A stretch of 64,000 nt of DNA from Crossaster papposus (GCA_037893245.1 JBAIAA010000074.1:3472001-3536000), one strand, 5' to 3'. Positions 22,721 through 35,135 are shown, counted from the stretch's first letter. Made by a program: numbers and translations. The notes: generated by a model from the sequence alone, not told the origin.

Positions 22721-23043
22721 ACTGTAGTATACACCATTTGCAGATATCGAAAATATTTACTACCGAATTATTACAAAATATCCTGTAATTATTCCGAAAA
22801 ATAGAATTTTATAATGAACAATTCGTGATCGCCAGACGGCGATCGCGAAAAACCAAAGATAACATAAGCATAACTGCTCGACGCCGGTTGAAAAAACCCG
22901 CTGTTTTTCGTGCTTTTCTCACCATCCATGATTGTAAAACTTTGGACAGGTCAGTTAAACGATATTTACTATAAAATGCAACCCCCCAAATCCACCCGTT
23001 CATTATAATTCAAGCAATTACCAATGGTGTATACATCTTTTAA
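22719..23043 (-). mobile_element. TTAA MITE family B, copy 3
   Basis: It runs from GTATACACCATTTGCAG to AATGGTGTATACATCTTTTAA in reverse orientation relative to copies 1 and 2. Together with copy 2 it makes an inverted pair of about 700 bp. Confidence 0.9.
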
Positions 23044-24059
23044 GCATTGTTTACCTATAAGCAAAAAATATGAGCAGTGGACCAGTCAAACACAATATAG
23101 ATAGCCTTGCAATTTTCTGATAAGGCCGATAACCAGTTGTGGCTGCGCAAAAAAAAATTGTCTCAATTTTCTATAATAGTGTCTTTTCAACATCATGAAA
23201 ATGCCTTCAGGCTGAACAGCTAAAATGTTCACGCGCTCACTATAAGCTCCGGATGCAGACCAGCTGCATAGCCTATTCCAAAAAAGAAAATCATTAATTT
23301 TGCAAGTTTGGTTCGAAACATCTGAAAAATAGGCCTGTCTGCTCCATGTATTTGTTGGCGCTAATTAAATATTCTGATGACGTCATTTGTTCGTGTAACA
23401 TCCATCCAACATCTCGACTATTTTCAATTTGTAATTTAAAACAGACTCCGCTTGTAGTACAAGACCTATGGATAGGACCCCTAATGATGACATGGCTCGA
23501 GGTGCCATTATCAAAGATGCCATCAACTGAGTGGCTCTAGTCTTAGAAGTCAGATTAATCATTTGTTGTCAATCCGCGTATCTCCGCTCGTCATTCTTGT
23601 ATTTATTGCAGTCATGTACTTACTTTAAAAAGCCAATTTTGATTTCCACCTGGAAATGGCCTCGCAATCATCGTGCTTAATGCCCTTCTTTCTGCACAGG
23701 CAATAATATAATCCAATCATTAGCTCAAATTTGTTTTATATCCGTTATTCATATTCAAAATAAGGAATCATGTTTTGTGAACCTTTTTAGAGCAAAAAAA
23801 CAACTACCGTATGTAACCATAGTAAACGCTGTAATACTAGACAAGATTGGTTAGTTTTTGTCAAAATATGACATTTTTTTCCTGTCAAATTTTGACGTCG
23901 CTTTTTTCTGCATTTTTTTCAGTTGACAATCAATTTTTGTAATTAATACAAGTGATGCCTGAACCCATAAAATTCTGCTTGAATTGAAACAGTTATTTAC
24001 TGAAAGCCTTTACATGCCTAGCTGGTTTACACAATGGGCAGTATCTAGCCCATCTACTG
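23044..24059. other. Intergenic, no feature recognised
   Basis: AT-rich, with no coding signal and no repeat structure that I could pair. Confidence 0.45.
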
Positions 24060-24405
24060 TATTGTGTGTCAAGAGAATCCAACCCACCCCACACAGCTTC
24101 CCACCCCCACCCCGCCTCTTACCCCACCCTGCTTCCCAACACACCCCGTTTTCTACACCCACCCTGCTTCCCACTCCCTGCATCCTCTCCCTCCAATAGT
24201 TTAATTTTGTCTGTTTGTAAAATGGTTAATAGTACTGTGCAATTGATACATTTTGAATCTTGACCTTTTCTCTATATTTTATGTATTTTTACATGTTCGG
24301 TTTTTATATTGTAACTATCATTGTAAAATTCCACGCAATTCAGCTCATAAGCTGCTATGTGAATTTGAAATAAACCATGAATAATAATAATAATAATAAT
24401 ATACT
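24060..24405 (+). mobile_element. Non-LTR retrotransposon 3' end (probable)
   Basis: A C-rich block (24,075-24,195) is followed by an AT-rich segment, the small hairpin CAGCTCATAAGCTG, TTTGAAATAAACC and a (AAT)n tail. This order is typical of the 3' UTR of LINEs that end in short tandem repeats. No reverse-transcriptase reading frame is present. A similar layout occurs at 34,270-34,640. Confidence 0.55.
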
Positions 24406-24510
24406 ATACAGCCGGACTGACAAGTGACTCAGTCAACATAGTCTGGAGTCCCATGTTCAACTGCAAGGCGCCACATTAATATTCTGTTTTCCGGACTTCT
24501 GTGTAAACAA

Positions 24511-24884
24511 ATATGTGATGCGATCAAGCAAAATCAGTCGGAACTCTGCAATTCTTGTTTTGAGATAGGGCCAAAATATGTTCGTAGGGGTGAAAAATCC
24601 AAATTTACTTTTGTACAAAAACAGAAGGGGAAAATGTTTTTCTTTTACATGAAAATACTCTTTTAACCAAATTCAGAAGGGAAGTGATACCAAAACTTGA
24701 TTTTCTCAGTTTCTTTATTTTTAACGTGCTGGTGTTCAAATGATTGTAATTTTTTAACCAAAGGTCGCATTCACATGGGTTTTCACTGAAATGGAGCCTG
24801 AAGTACGCTACAAAAGAATATGTAAAAATCCCCAAAATGACCAGGGCCTACTTCAGACTGATTTTGCTTGATCGTATCACATAT
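24511..24884 (+). mobile_element. MITE family F, copy 1
   Basis: The ends ATATGTGATGCGATCAAGC and GCTTGATCGTATCACATAT are inverted. The interior has AAAACAGAAGGGGAAAAT and TTTAACGTGCTGGTGTTC. It is about 95 percent like 48,121-48,497 by eye. Confidence 0.92.
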
Positions 24885-25314
24885 GTGACACACTCTGCAA
24901 AAATGAGTCTGATGTGTTTTTAAAAAAAGTAAGTTTTACAGTTGGTCAGAAAGAGCAGGAAATAAGGTTTCATTTGACATATGGCACAACTCTGTAGGGT
25001 CTTTTACGATTGTTTGAAATTTGCTTTTTCTCAGTTATATTAAAAATGTATTTGAACAGAAATGTATAATTTTAGTGCTTCATTAGATGCTATGGTTAGA
25101 GGATGACATAAACCTTAAATAAATCTGCTTTAGGGATCAAAACAACCTTTTCAAACGGTCAGTTCTGAAAAAATAGGTGTCGGAGAAACCAAAATTCCTT
25201 AAAACATAAACATTATTTGTTTTAAAAAAAATCACCTCTGAGACTATAAGCAATTGTTTACTTAAATGTATTATGCGACATCAGACTCATTTTTGCAGAG
25301 CGGGTCACATATAT
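24881..25314 (+). mobile_element. MITE family D, copy 2
   Basis: It starts TATGTGACACACTCTGC and ends GCAGAGCGGGTCACATATA. It directly follows family F copy 1, and the two share the junction bases ATAT. Confidence 0.9.
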
Positions 25315-25899
25315 ATAGCATATTAACAAACATAATAAATCTAAACTATACGAGTACCGTTTTAACCATCAAGTAAACTATTGTGGTTTTCCGTGGACTC
25401 GTTTCAAGCCGCTATCTCCACGCAGTCACATCGGCTTGTTTCACCTGCCCGACATTTTTATTCTCTAAAACCGCAATATCGACCCTCAGTGGATGCAAGT
25501 AACCAATCCGACGGAAAGAAAATGACGTCATTCTGGTCACGACGGTAAAAGATCAACTGAACTCCCGCCCACGCAGCGTCATTACAACGCAATTTTTGTT
25601 AAAAAAACAAACCAGTGTCTCCTGATGATGTACACGTAGTGTACGGTACTACATGTATTTCTCATGGGTGTGGTACGTCCATGCAACCCTAATTATTTTA
25701 GCTGCCTGTACAGTCAGAATTCCTTGGAGAAAAGTCGTAGCATTTTTGCATTTCGATAAGTTCTTTGAATTTAAAATGACAACTGATGGGGTTAAAACAA
25801 TGCTGATTCGTGTTTCCGTCACTTTAACGTTGATCTTGAAGCAAGCCTAAGGTTCCTTTCCATGTGCGTTGGCATTGAGAATAATCACGATATAATAAC
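25315..25899. other. Intergenic, no feature recognised
   Basis: No coding or repeat structure that I can name is present. Confidence 0.45.
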
Positions 25900-26350
25900 A
25901 TATGTGATCCACTCGGCAAAAATGAGTCTGATGTGTTAAAAATGTTAGTTTTTTTTTAAATTTTACAGTTGGTCAGAAAAAGCAGGAAATAAGCTTTCAT
26001 TTGATATATGGCACAGCTCTGTAGTGTAATGCATCGGTCTTTTACAATTTTGGGAAATTTGTTTTTTCTCAGTTATATTCAAAATGTCTTTGAAAAGAAA
26101 TGAAGATTTACAATTGTAGTGCTTCATCAAATGCTATGGTAAAAAAATGACAACCTGTATTAAATTTAATTTAGGGATCAAAACAATCTTTTCAATCGAT
26201 CAGATCTGAAAATATAGTTGTTGGAGAAACCAAAATGCCTTAAAACAAAAATTTGTTTAAAGAAAAATCACCTCCGAGACAATAAACGGCCCTTTACGTA
26301 AATATGTATTTTCCAACATCGGACTCATTTTTGCATAGCGGGTCACATAT
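25900..26350 (+). mobile_element. MITE family D, copy 3
   Basis: It starts ATATGTGATCCACTCGGC and ends GCATAGCGGGTCACATAT. The interior matches copies 1 and 2. Confidence 0.9.
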
Positions 26351-26888
26351 AGTTTACAGGTTTTCACATTGGCTTTTTTAAAACTCGTTCATTTGTACCC
26401 AGCCTGTTAGTGTTTATAAAGTGTACAATTTTACAAGATCTAACGTAATATTGTCTAAATGTTGTCTTATTGTTTAAATATGACAATTAACAAAAGAAAA
26501 CGTTTAAACGATTAAGTAGCTGGGTTTTGGGGTTGTTTTCTTTTGCAATTTTTAAACGAAAATAAAAAACATCGGCTGTATTTTTTGGTTATAATTTTTG
26601 GGGTTATAGTTTGTTTGAAAAAATTTAGGGGGTTGCACCCTGAAAAATAGATTTTCAAATTGAATTTATAATTTTCGAGCATTGTATTTGTTATGAACGT
26701 TCTATTGAGACATCCAACACAAAATTCGGCCAACGGCGAGTAATTAATTAATTAATTTCAAATTTTTAAATAGGAGCGTCCCAGGCCGGATGCACAACTG
26801 AACTGGAATGCGCAATGATACAAACCACATTTTAACGATGTGTAAGGACCTGCCAATGCAAACAATCCAAGTTATTCTTTTACAGTGC
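26351..26888. other. Intergenic, no feature recognised
   Basis: AT-rich, including a TTAATTAATTAATT run near 26,742. Confidence 0.45.
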
Positions 26889-27319
26889 ATATGTGACCTG
26901 TTCCAACGAAACCCGGACAAAGTCGACTTTTTAGTTTTTCAGATTTTGCTTTTTTCAAATTCTCTAGGTTCTCAGCTTTAAAATGATGTATCATTTACAT
27001 ATGTACCCCCACCCTATCTTCCCTGGGGTCTGGATTTAGTGATAAAACCCTGACAACCTAATTATGAGATAAACAGCTTTGAAGTTCAGAAAAGCGTATT
27101 ATTTCTATACACAAATGTTTCACAAAATTGACAGAAAAAAACACTTCTGGTAGACGGATTTTGTTCAAATTTGAGGAGATTGTAGATTAATAGTGAGTGA
27201 CTTGGGAAAACCTAAAACCTCAAAATGGTAAAATCCATCCCGAAATGAGTTCAGGAGTACATTGTGACAAAACACATTGTGCGACTTTGTCCGGGTTTCG
27301 TTGGAACAGGTCACATATG
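26889..27319. mobile_element. MITE family C, copy 2 (divergent)
   Basis: The ends ATATGTGACCTGTTCCAACG and CGTTGGAACAGGTCACATAT are inverted, and the pairing continues through AAACCCGGACAAAGTCG. The ACATTGTGCGACTTT word beside the right end is shared with copy 1. Confidence 0.88.
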
Positions 27320-27746
27320 GTCTTGGTACAAAATTTGTTTGAAATTTTTTTGAAACAACCTAACTTTAAAATAAAATGTGTGTAATTTGAATCGTATATT
27401 ATGGCCTTGATGTTATTAAAACAAATTTATTCTAGTCTTCCTTCAGGCTACCAGACAATACCACTCACTTTATGTGAACGCATCACAAGCTAGTTTTGAT
27501 GAGAATGAATTGATTGATTTCTCGAGCGAAGGCCAGGATTCTCAGATTCCAATTAAACGCGTTGCTGCGGATGTTACAGTCAATTCATTTCTTCTGAATC
27601 CCTTCCAATCGGAACCCAACTCCACGATTGCATTCTGAATAATTTGTTTACTCACATCTGTTTGTTTACTTGCCTGTATTTTTGTTTACTGGCCTGTCTG
27701 TGTGCTTGTCTGCATGCATGATACCTGATTGGACAGATTGAGAAAC

Positions 27747-27972
27747 TTAAGCCGCGTTCGCATTGGACTTTTTTCGGTAAAACCTACGGAGAACTTAACC
27801 AAATTAAATCCAATACGGACAGGCGGTAACATTGTCAAATTGTCCATTTTACCCTCCGCAACAGTAAGATCTACAGGCCCAAGCTTCTAGCGGAGGATTT
27901 AACACCGTGAACTTTGACAATCACGTACCGTAACATTTGACAATATTAAGTCCAATGCGAACGCGGCTTTAA
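27747..27972. mobile_element. TTAA MITE with GCCGCGTTCGCATTGGACTT ends
   Basis: A 226-bp element is bounded by TTAA. Its ends GCCGCGTTCGCATTGGACTT and the complement at 27,945-27,968 are nearly exact. The interior holds TTGTCAAA / TTTGACAA pairs. Confidence 0.87.
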
Positions 27973-29119
27973 CTGACCAAATCAAGAACTTAGAACAAAT
28001 TATTATTCAAAAAGCTTACTTGGATTAAAGATCGTTAACAGGTACAAAACCATATGAGAAAATATCCCATCTGGCTTAATTGCTGTCATTTAGAAGAAAC
28101 GAAATTAAGAAACGTTAATTGGCGATTTCCAACAAACAGGCGATTTCCAACAAACAGGCGATTGGCTATTTTTGAAATATAAATAGTAGGCCTATAACTC
28201 AATTATATAGACGGTTTTTATAGGTGATTTTTTTACTTTTTTCTCAAAAAGTGTTATGATCCACTGAGCTTAAACTCCAACGGGTTAGGTTTTATATTAT
28301 CGAGAAACAAAATCCATAAAATTAATGATCTTTCTTTTAAATATAATGAATTTGTATAAGTACAAATTTTAAATAATTCTCAACACATGCCTTTTCTTTT
28401 TTCTTCTTGTGTTGAGATTTTATGTACATATATTCAGTTATGAAGGTAAATAAGCACATATCAAGCAACGAAAATGACTCACTTAATATTAAAAGAGGTG
28501 TAGCTACGTGTAGTTTCAAGCAATCGATATGGCTTTTTGTTTCGTAAAAAAAAAATAGAAATCCATCATTGTTTTTCTAAAAAGGCCTTTTTTCAAAATG
28601 ACAATTTTGTGGCACACACACTTAAAAACTACTCTATTGAATCATCATAAGTGTGCAGTCAGTCACTACTCTTTAAAAGTTGAAATTTCATACATTAAAC
28701 TGATAATTTTTACATTAGATGTTTTGAATTCAATATAGCTCAACATAAAATTTAATTAAAAAGTGAAATTAAAAATATATTAGATTATGTGTATTGCGTG
28801 AACGACTGTTTCGTGTAAAGACCAAACCCAACGATTTGTAATTTTCCATTCTCTTTATCCTTCAGTTCCTACCGTTGCAGTTATCTTATAACCGTTATCT
28901 TATAACCGTGTATTCAGCTGAGATGCTGCGGGTTCTTGCGAAGTCCGGGGTCGCGTGTGGTTGGTGGTTCAGCCACGTTCCCGGCTTGCGACATTTTACC
29001 TTGACTTTCGATTAGTAAGAGTGTGCGGTGCAATGGAGATCAATGATGCAATAATAGCAAGGACACACAATCTTGACCTCATCAGTCCTATCTAGCGAAC
29101 ACACCACCCACTCTCAGAG
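27973..29119. other. Intergenic, no gene recognised
   Basis: Only an 18-bp direct repeat (GGCGATTTCCAACAAACA, two and a half copies at 28,120-28,160) and a duplicated ACCGTTATCTTATA near 28,885 are visible. Confidence 0.5.
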
Positions 29120-29318
29120 TTTTATTTATTTTTTATTTATTTATTTATTTATTTTTCGGCAATGAAACCGAGGATTGCTCAAAAAGCACCCAAGGCACTG
29201 TAAGCTCGAAAGCCTGAGAAAACCTGAAGGAGGATGAACGAAATGCCAGAAACACCGGGGCGAACCCCCTTCTCTTAGCGATAAGCGTGACTGGTTCTTT
29301 TACGTGCGTGTCCAGGTT
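29120..29318 (-). mobile_element. SINE fragment cut by a TTAA-type element
   Basis: It matches the tail and body of the 21.9-kb SINE: a TTTATTTATT tract, AATGAAACCGAGGATT and CGTGCGTGTCCAGGTTCA. It stops exactly where the next element starts, so the tRNA head is missing. Confidence 0.8.
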
Positions 29319-29771
29319 CAACCAGTTCTTGTCGGGTTTATTTTCAAGTTACCGAGACCACTGGCGGGTTTATTTTTCAGCGAAAAAAATGGGGTTTTTA
29401 TTCAGTAAAATATTTCTGTTTTGATGCAACTACTACAAGATGCCAACAATTAGTTTATTAGCACCGTTATATTTACATGTTTTTGCCAACATTCCTTCGC
29501 CTAAGGCATATCACGTCAACTGCTACCCGCCATAAAAGCTGACGCGTGTGTATACGTCATCCGTGGAACTACACCCAGGGCCAGGGACAATTGTACGCAG
29601 TAATATATACAAATATTTGCAGGCCCAGCTAAAAGCTGCTGTGTCTGATGGATTAACGCGCCATCCGTGGATAGTAAACAATTTTGGGGGGCCTTGCTCG
29701 GGACGTATTTATTCGTCATTCGTTTTTAATCTTTTTTCGGATATATACGTACTCCGGCGCGAACTGGTTAA
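29319..29771 (+). mobile_element. Family A2 element, copy 1
   Basis: It has GGGTTTATTTTCAAG...CCAACATTC, ACCCGCCATAAA and GGCCAGGGACAATT blocks. It ends CCGGCGCGAACTGGTTAA, the same end as family A, but differs inside. The other copy is 32,882-33,619. Confidence 0.75.
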
Positions 29772-30045
29772 TTAAAACCAGTTCGCGTCAAATGATGTAT
29801 ATAAATGCAAAGTATTCCCGAGATTTAAAACGGATGATGGATAAACACGTCAGGAGCAATGCCGGAAATATCTGTCGGCAGCAAACAAGGCCGGAAATAT
29901 GTCGGCAGTGAACAAGGCCGGAAATATCACGGGTGTGCTTCCCACTTATATTGGCCTGAATAATTAGCCTCGGATCGGGATTCGTGAAAAAAAACCCTGC
30001 GTCTGCATGGGCTTGGTCTCTATCCTGGTTTTGAAGGAGAATAAT
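29772..30045 (+). mobile_element. TTAA MITE family A, copy 3, right end lost
   Basis: It starts TTAAAACCAGTTCGCGTC and matches the family to about 30,000 with more divergence than other copies. One extra GGCCGGAAATAT block is inserted. The right inverted end is missing. Confidence 0.85.
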
Positions 30046-31121
30046 TTAACCAGTTTGCGCCGGATGACGTATATAAATGCAAAGTTTTCCCCAGATTCAA
30101 AATGGATGACGCATAAACACGCCACGAGCAAGGCCGGAAATGTATTGTCAGCATTTTCACGAAGAGACCAATTTGGCCAAAATCATATATTTTTTTTGAA
30201 ATTCTTTTTTTGGCTGAAATCGATTAAGTGGATAGCAACGAAAATTCTGGCAAGGTTATTATTGTCAAAATCAGTTTGAATTATTTAGATTACGAAAATC
30301 ATACAGGGGAAAATTTCACCCAAAACGTATTTTCAGTTTTCACGAAGAGATGAATTATATATTGTCCCTGCGTAGATAGAAATAACGTTGCTTTGAGTGC
30401 AAAAACAATGCGCGTACAATGTATATACATTGTATATACATTTAGAAGAGACAAAAAGGGCAAAACAAGTTTTGGAGTTTTCACAAAGAGACGAATTCCG
30501 TGCGCTATGGGCAAACAAACGTAGATTTTTAATTTTCACCAACAGACGAATTATAATTTGTGAATTTTCACGAACAGACGAATTATAATTTGTCCCTGCG
30601 TAGATAAAAATAACGTTGCTCCGAGTGCAAAAACAACGCGCGTACAATGTATATACATTGTATATACATTCACGAAGAAACAAATATGGGCAAAACAAGT
30701 ATTTGAGTTTTCACGAAGAGACTAATTCCGTGCGCTATGGGCAAAAAAGCCACCACCTTAGATTTTGAATTTTCACAAACAGTCGAATTCTACATTAATT
30801 ACTTGTTAATTAAGTTTTGGTGTGCTCTTTAATAGGTATTTTTTAAGTTTTAGATCTCACCTTTCTGTACGTACCAAATATAAGTTAATATGTGCTTTAA
30901 AAATAGTCGAAATCTCGTTTTCAAAAAAGTGACCAACTTAAAACCTGATTTTCTTAAAACCAATGTGGAACTCCCCGTGGCCAAATTCGTCTCTTCGTGA
31001 AAACGTTGACGGTATGTCAGCAGCGAGCAAGGCCTGAACCCGCCTCAGATCGTGTTTCGTTAAAATCAATCCTGCGCGTTGGCTCGATGATGTTCAAATA
31101 CTCCCAGCGCGAACTGGTTAA
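30046..31121 (+). mobile_element. TTAA MITE family A, copy 4, interrupted
   Basis: The left part 30,046-30,153 and the right part 31,015-31,121 together make one family-A element with both TTAA ends. They are separated by an 861-bp inserted element. Confidence 0.9.
30154..31014. mobile_element. Inserted element with TTTTCACGAAGAGAC ends
   Basis: The ends TTTTCACGAAGAGAC...TTTGGCC and GGCCAAATTCGTCTCTTCG are inverted. TGTCAGCA occurs at both insertion borders (30,146-30,153 and 31,015-31,022), an 8-bp target duplication as made by hAT elements. Eleven bases (31,004-31,014) lie between the inverted end and the duplication. Inside, about 210 bp are duplicated (30,345-30,540 and 30,580-30,760), including the palindrome TGTATATACATTGTATATAC. 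Confidence 0.82.
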
Positions 31122-31738
31122 AGTGTTTGTTCCGATTGTTCTTCAGTAGTACATGGCTATCTTCAAAGTCCACAGTGCTGGAAGATTACAGCCTCCATCT
31201 ACGAATTCAAAGCAGTTCCTTCAAAAGAACGATCTCTTTATATCAAAACACGATCGCCGTTGTTGATATTCGATGCGAACTTGTGCTTGAGCAATTTTAA
31301 AAATATATAACCGAGACAAAGAACCACCATATCTATAGATCACATTATTTCTTATCGCGAGTCGATCCCTATTCACGTGTGGCCTGTGCATGTGATTGCA
31401 ACTATAGTGGCATTTTTGTATCTCCAAGATTGCAAATTGAAGATTTCATATGCTTTTAACAAACTATGTCTATTTTTTGTACGCCGCAGCCAGCGGCGGT
31501 TGAACAGTGAAGTCTATTGGAAAATTAGGGGTGTGGGGCCTTATTTTGTTGATAAGACAGCCGTTTCTAAAAAAAATATTTCCTCGGGTAAATTTAACAC
31601 CTTGGCCAAAGGTTCCGACTATGCCATGGCAACAGCACTGTCGGCCTATGTGATCGTTTGCTCATGTTATTTTTAACCACTATCTATAGATTAGAGAACC
31701 TTTGTTATAGGTTTACACAGGAAACTGCCTTCCTCTTC
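31122..31738. other. Intergenic, no feature recognised
   Basis: No coding signal beyond a 99-codon chance frame, and no repeat structure that I can pair. Confidence 0.45.
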
Positions 31739-32050
31739 ACCACCACAACCCTATTAACCAGATCACAAATAACTTCACCGCCATCACCCTGACACCAGAT
31801 CACAAATAACTTCACCACCATCACCCTATTAACCAGATCACAAATAACTTCACCACCATCACCTTGACACCAGATCACAAATAACTTTACCACCATCACT
31901 CTATTAACTAGATCACAATTAACTTCACCACCATCACCCTATTAACCAGATCACAAATAACTTCACCACCATCACCTTGAAACCAGATCACAAATAACTT
32001 CACCACCATCACCCTGATACCAGATCACAAATAACTTCACCACCATCTCC
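31739..32050. repeat. About 37-bp minisatellite
   Basis: Roughly eight units contain AGATCACAAATAACTTCACC followed by ACCATCACCCTATTAACC or the shorter CACCATCACCCTGACACC. The two variants partly alternate. Confidence 0.93.
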
Positions 32051-32881
32051 ATAATCACCAGTGTTATCCTCTATTTTTTTAAAGAATATGAACGTATTTT
32101 TATTTTTATTTGTTTCCCAATGCCAAAATATATTGTTATGTTAGCAAAATACCAATCAGTTTTAGCGGTGGCTAAATTGTCTCCACAGAGATGCAACAGA
32201 GATGCTTTTATTATTACTTTAATCAAAATGGCATTTTCTTCTTGTTGTCTGAACGTTACAAAGAAGAGGGGGGAGAGAGACACATCTTCATTTTGAAGTG
32301 CCTTTTCCCCCGTTCGCTTCGTTCATGTCCTTCATCTTAAACTCAATCGATCGATAGACGAAATTGTCTACATGCTGTAAGCAATATGCGCGATGAGTTT
32401 TTTGTGCATAACCACCGTGGAGCATCGTTTTAACATGGGAACGACAGTCGCAAAATTATCATAAAATATACGCCTTATGAGCTATAAGCATTGAATCCTT
32501 AGGCACGATATGTTTTGCTTTTCCTTTTGCGAGCTGTACACATATACACTGATGTAAATTTCTTTATTCTAAATTTCTGTATTGCATTGTATTTTGAGCA
32601 TTATTTATTGAGGAGTATTTTTTTCATAATTAGTAAGGATGAAATAGATTGATTTCCAACAGGTTTGCTGTCGACGTTTTTTGCTGTTGAGGCATGGAGC
32701 TCAGGGATGTTGTCATTAGATTAAAATTTCACCGAAATGGCCTCATCACCATGGTAACTGTTCTGGTTGGTCAACTGCGTTATCTTTTTATTTATTCTCG
32801 TGTAGTTGATGTACCCCTTGACAAGAATAATTTTTTTTGTCATTACTGGTATCATATTATAAATGGTGACCCGTACAGCTT

Positions 32882-33619
32882 TTAACTAGCTCGCGCTGGG
32901 TTTATTTTCAAATTACCGGAACCACTAGCGGGATTTCTTTTTTTTATTTACATGTTTTTGCCAACATTCTGTCGCCTAGGGCATTTTTTCTCTTTGCAGT
33001 CAGGGCGTGATATTACGTCAACCGGTACCCCGCCATAAACTCTGTGGAACTACACATAGGGCCAGGGACAATTTTACGCGGTAATATATACAAATACATG
33101 TATTTACAAGTCCAGCTGAAAAGCCCTCTTAAGAATTTCAAAGGAGACCAAGGAACAATAGTTGGGAAATTTGAATGTCAAAATATTACTGGACGCAGCT
33201 GATAATCCTTGGCTGTATGAATTCAATGGAGACAAAGGAACTAGGGTGTTGAATAGGCCTAATCACTGAAGTGTGGTACCACGATATAGGGTGTATAAAC
33301 GTCCACTGCGTCAACGAAGCATGCTTGGCAACGTCGACGTATATTCACGTCCACCGCGTGTATGCCATGCATGTCGTGTATACCCGTCTGCAATGCTAGC
33401 GGGTAATTTTTGGCGTAAATACACCCCAACCGCCACAACAAAGGAAACTTTTGCAGCGTAGCCTATATACATGTCCTCCGCGAAATTAAACTGCTGTACC
33501 TGACGGATTAACGCGTCATTCGTAAATAGTAAGCGATTTTTTTCGGGCCTTATTCGTCATCCGTTTTGAATCTCAGGAAAATTGTGCGTGTAAATACATC
33601 CCCTGCGCGAACTGGTTAA
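32882..33619 (+). mobile_element. Family A2 element, copy 2, with insertion
   Basis: It starts TTAACTAGCTCGCGCTGG and ends TGCGCGAACTGGTTAA. It matches copy 1 on both sides, but 33,124-33,490 has no counterpart there and appears to be inserted. The insert contains GTGTATAAACGTCCACTGCG and GTATATTCACGTCCACCGCG. Confidence 0.8.
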
Positions 33620-34269
33620 ACAAGTAGAAGCACAACAAAATGTGTCTAGCCAAACGTTTTGAGGATTGTGGTTATCTTTACCAATTGAGATAGGTAGAAT
33701 TTAATTCAGGCATTGCACCGCCCTCTTCATTTCAATTTTTTGCATAACAATGTGCAGTTCGTTACAGAGAAATGTAATGTAATTTAGTAACTTATTTGAA
33801 ATCAACTGTGAGTATTGTTTTTTTCATTGTACCTCGTGTAAGGATTTAGCATTGATGTAATTCGAGTTGAGACACTTTCTAAATTTTCGAAAGCGTTTGA
33901 AATAAATGTGAATTAATTTACATTTTCTGAGGCCTACTCAAAAAAGCAGATTAATCTTTTTTGTTTTAAGTTTTCTTTTTCTGACGTGGTAGAAGCCCAT
34001 GAGTGGATTAGCCCATATCACGTTGGCACCCAACATAAGTTTGAATGAAATTGATTGAAAAGGCGAATTCAATCTCTAAATGCTACCTTTCGGCAAAACA
34101 GCTAAGACGAATTTGATATCTATAACGACCATTCCCCAAGAAATATTTAAATAGAGTGATGAAAATTTGAAATTGAATAGTGAATGACAAAAGTTGTTTC
34201 TAAAGGGCAGAAGGAACCCTCTTGTCCCTATACACACACTCGGACTTAACCTAACACATTCCCCTCTTA
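33620..34269. other. Intergenic, no feature recognised
   Basis: AT-rich without coding bias. Confidence 0.45.
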
Positions 34270-34640
34270 TATCTGAAAAGAGATTCCACGAACACAATGA
34301 CCAACACAAATGAGGTGCCTATGCCTTATATACCTTCTCCACCAAACCCCTCCTCAACCACTTCAATCCTTCCCCAATCCCCATTGCATACTTTACTTCT
34401 CATTTTCCTTCGTTTCCCTCCGATAACACCACCCCCCACTGACCCCAGCTCTCTAATCCTCTTTACCTCTTTACCTCTTGAATAATTCAGTTTTGCTATT
34501 CAAACTTATTGTTCCTGTTATATTGAAAGCATTGTTACTTTATACTTGCAATGATTTCATGTACAGCTGTATAACTTTGTCAATGTACTGTTTTTTATTT
34601 CTTGGCCGAATAAATAATAATAATAATAATAATAATATCT
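34270..34640 (+). mobile_element. Probable non-LTR retrotransposon 3' end
   Basis: A C-rich stretch (34,325-34,470) is followed by AT-rich sequence, CCGAATAAATAATAATAAT and a (AAT)n tail. The order resembles 24,060-24,405. Confidence 0.5.
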
Positions 34641-34893
34641 TTCTTCATACATTCATATGTATCATAGATTTAGCTTGAAGTGATTTCATGGATAATTTTG
34701 AATCAATTTTACAATTTTATGCCCTCAAGTAATTCAATTAAATTTATTTAATAAAAACATCACCAAATAGAAGGTCGGAGACTTAATAAAAATATAAAGT
34801 ACATTTACAAAGTATTAACATTCCTGAATTTGAATCGCATTAAAGTTAAAAACTATATCAATAAAAAGAAAATAAGGAGCAAGAATATACATG

Positions 34894-35135
34894 TTAACCA
34901 GTTCGAGCCGGGATTATTTTAACATCACCGAGCCGAGACGCGGGATTATTTTTAACGAAACGTGATCCGAAGCGGGTTTAGGCCGTTGGTACCGGGAAGC
35001 ACACCCACGCATTTCCGGCCTTGCTCGCTGCTGACAGACATTTCTGGCCTTGCTGGTGACGTGTTTATGCGTCATCCGTTTCGAATCTGTGGAAAACTTT
35101 GCGTGTATCTACGTCCTCTGGCGCAAACTGGTTAA
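34894..35135 (-). mobile_element. TTAA MITE family A, copy 5
   Basis: This is the reverse-oriented 242-bp copy, from TTAACCAGTTCGAGCCGGG to CTGGCGCAAACTGGTTAA. It contains CATTTCCGGCCTTGCTCG and GTGTTTATGCGTCATCC. Confidence 0.93.
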
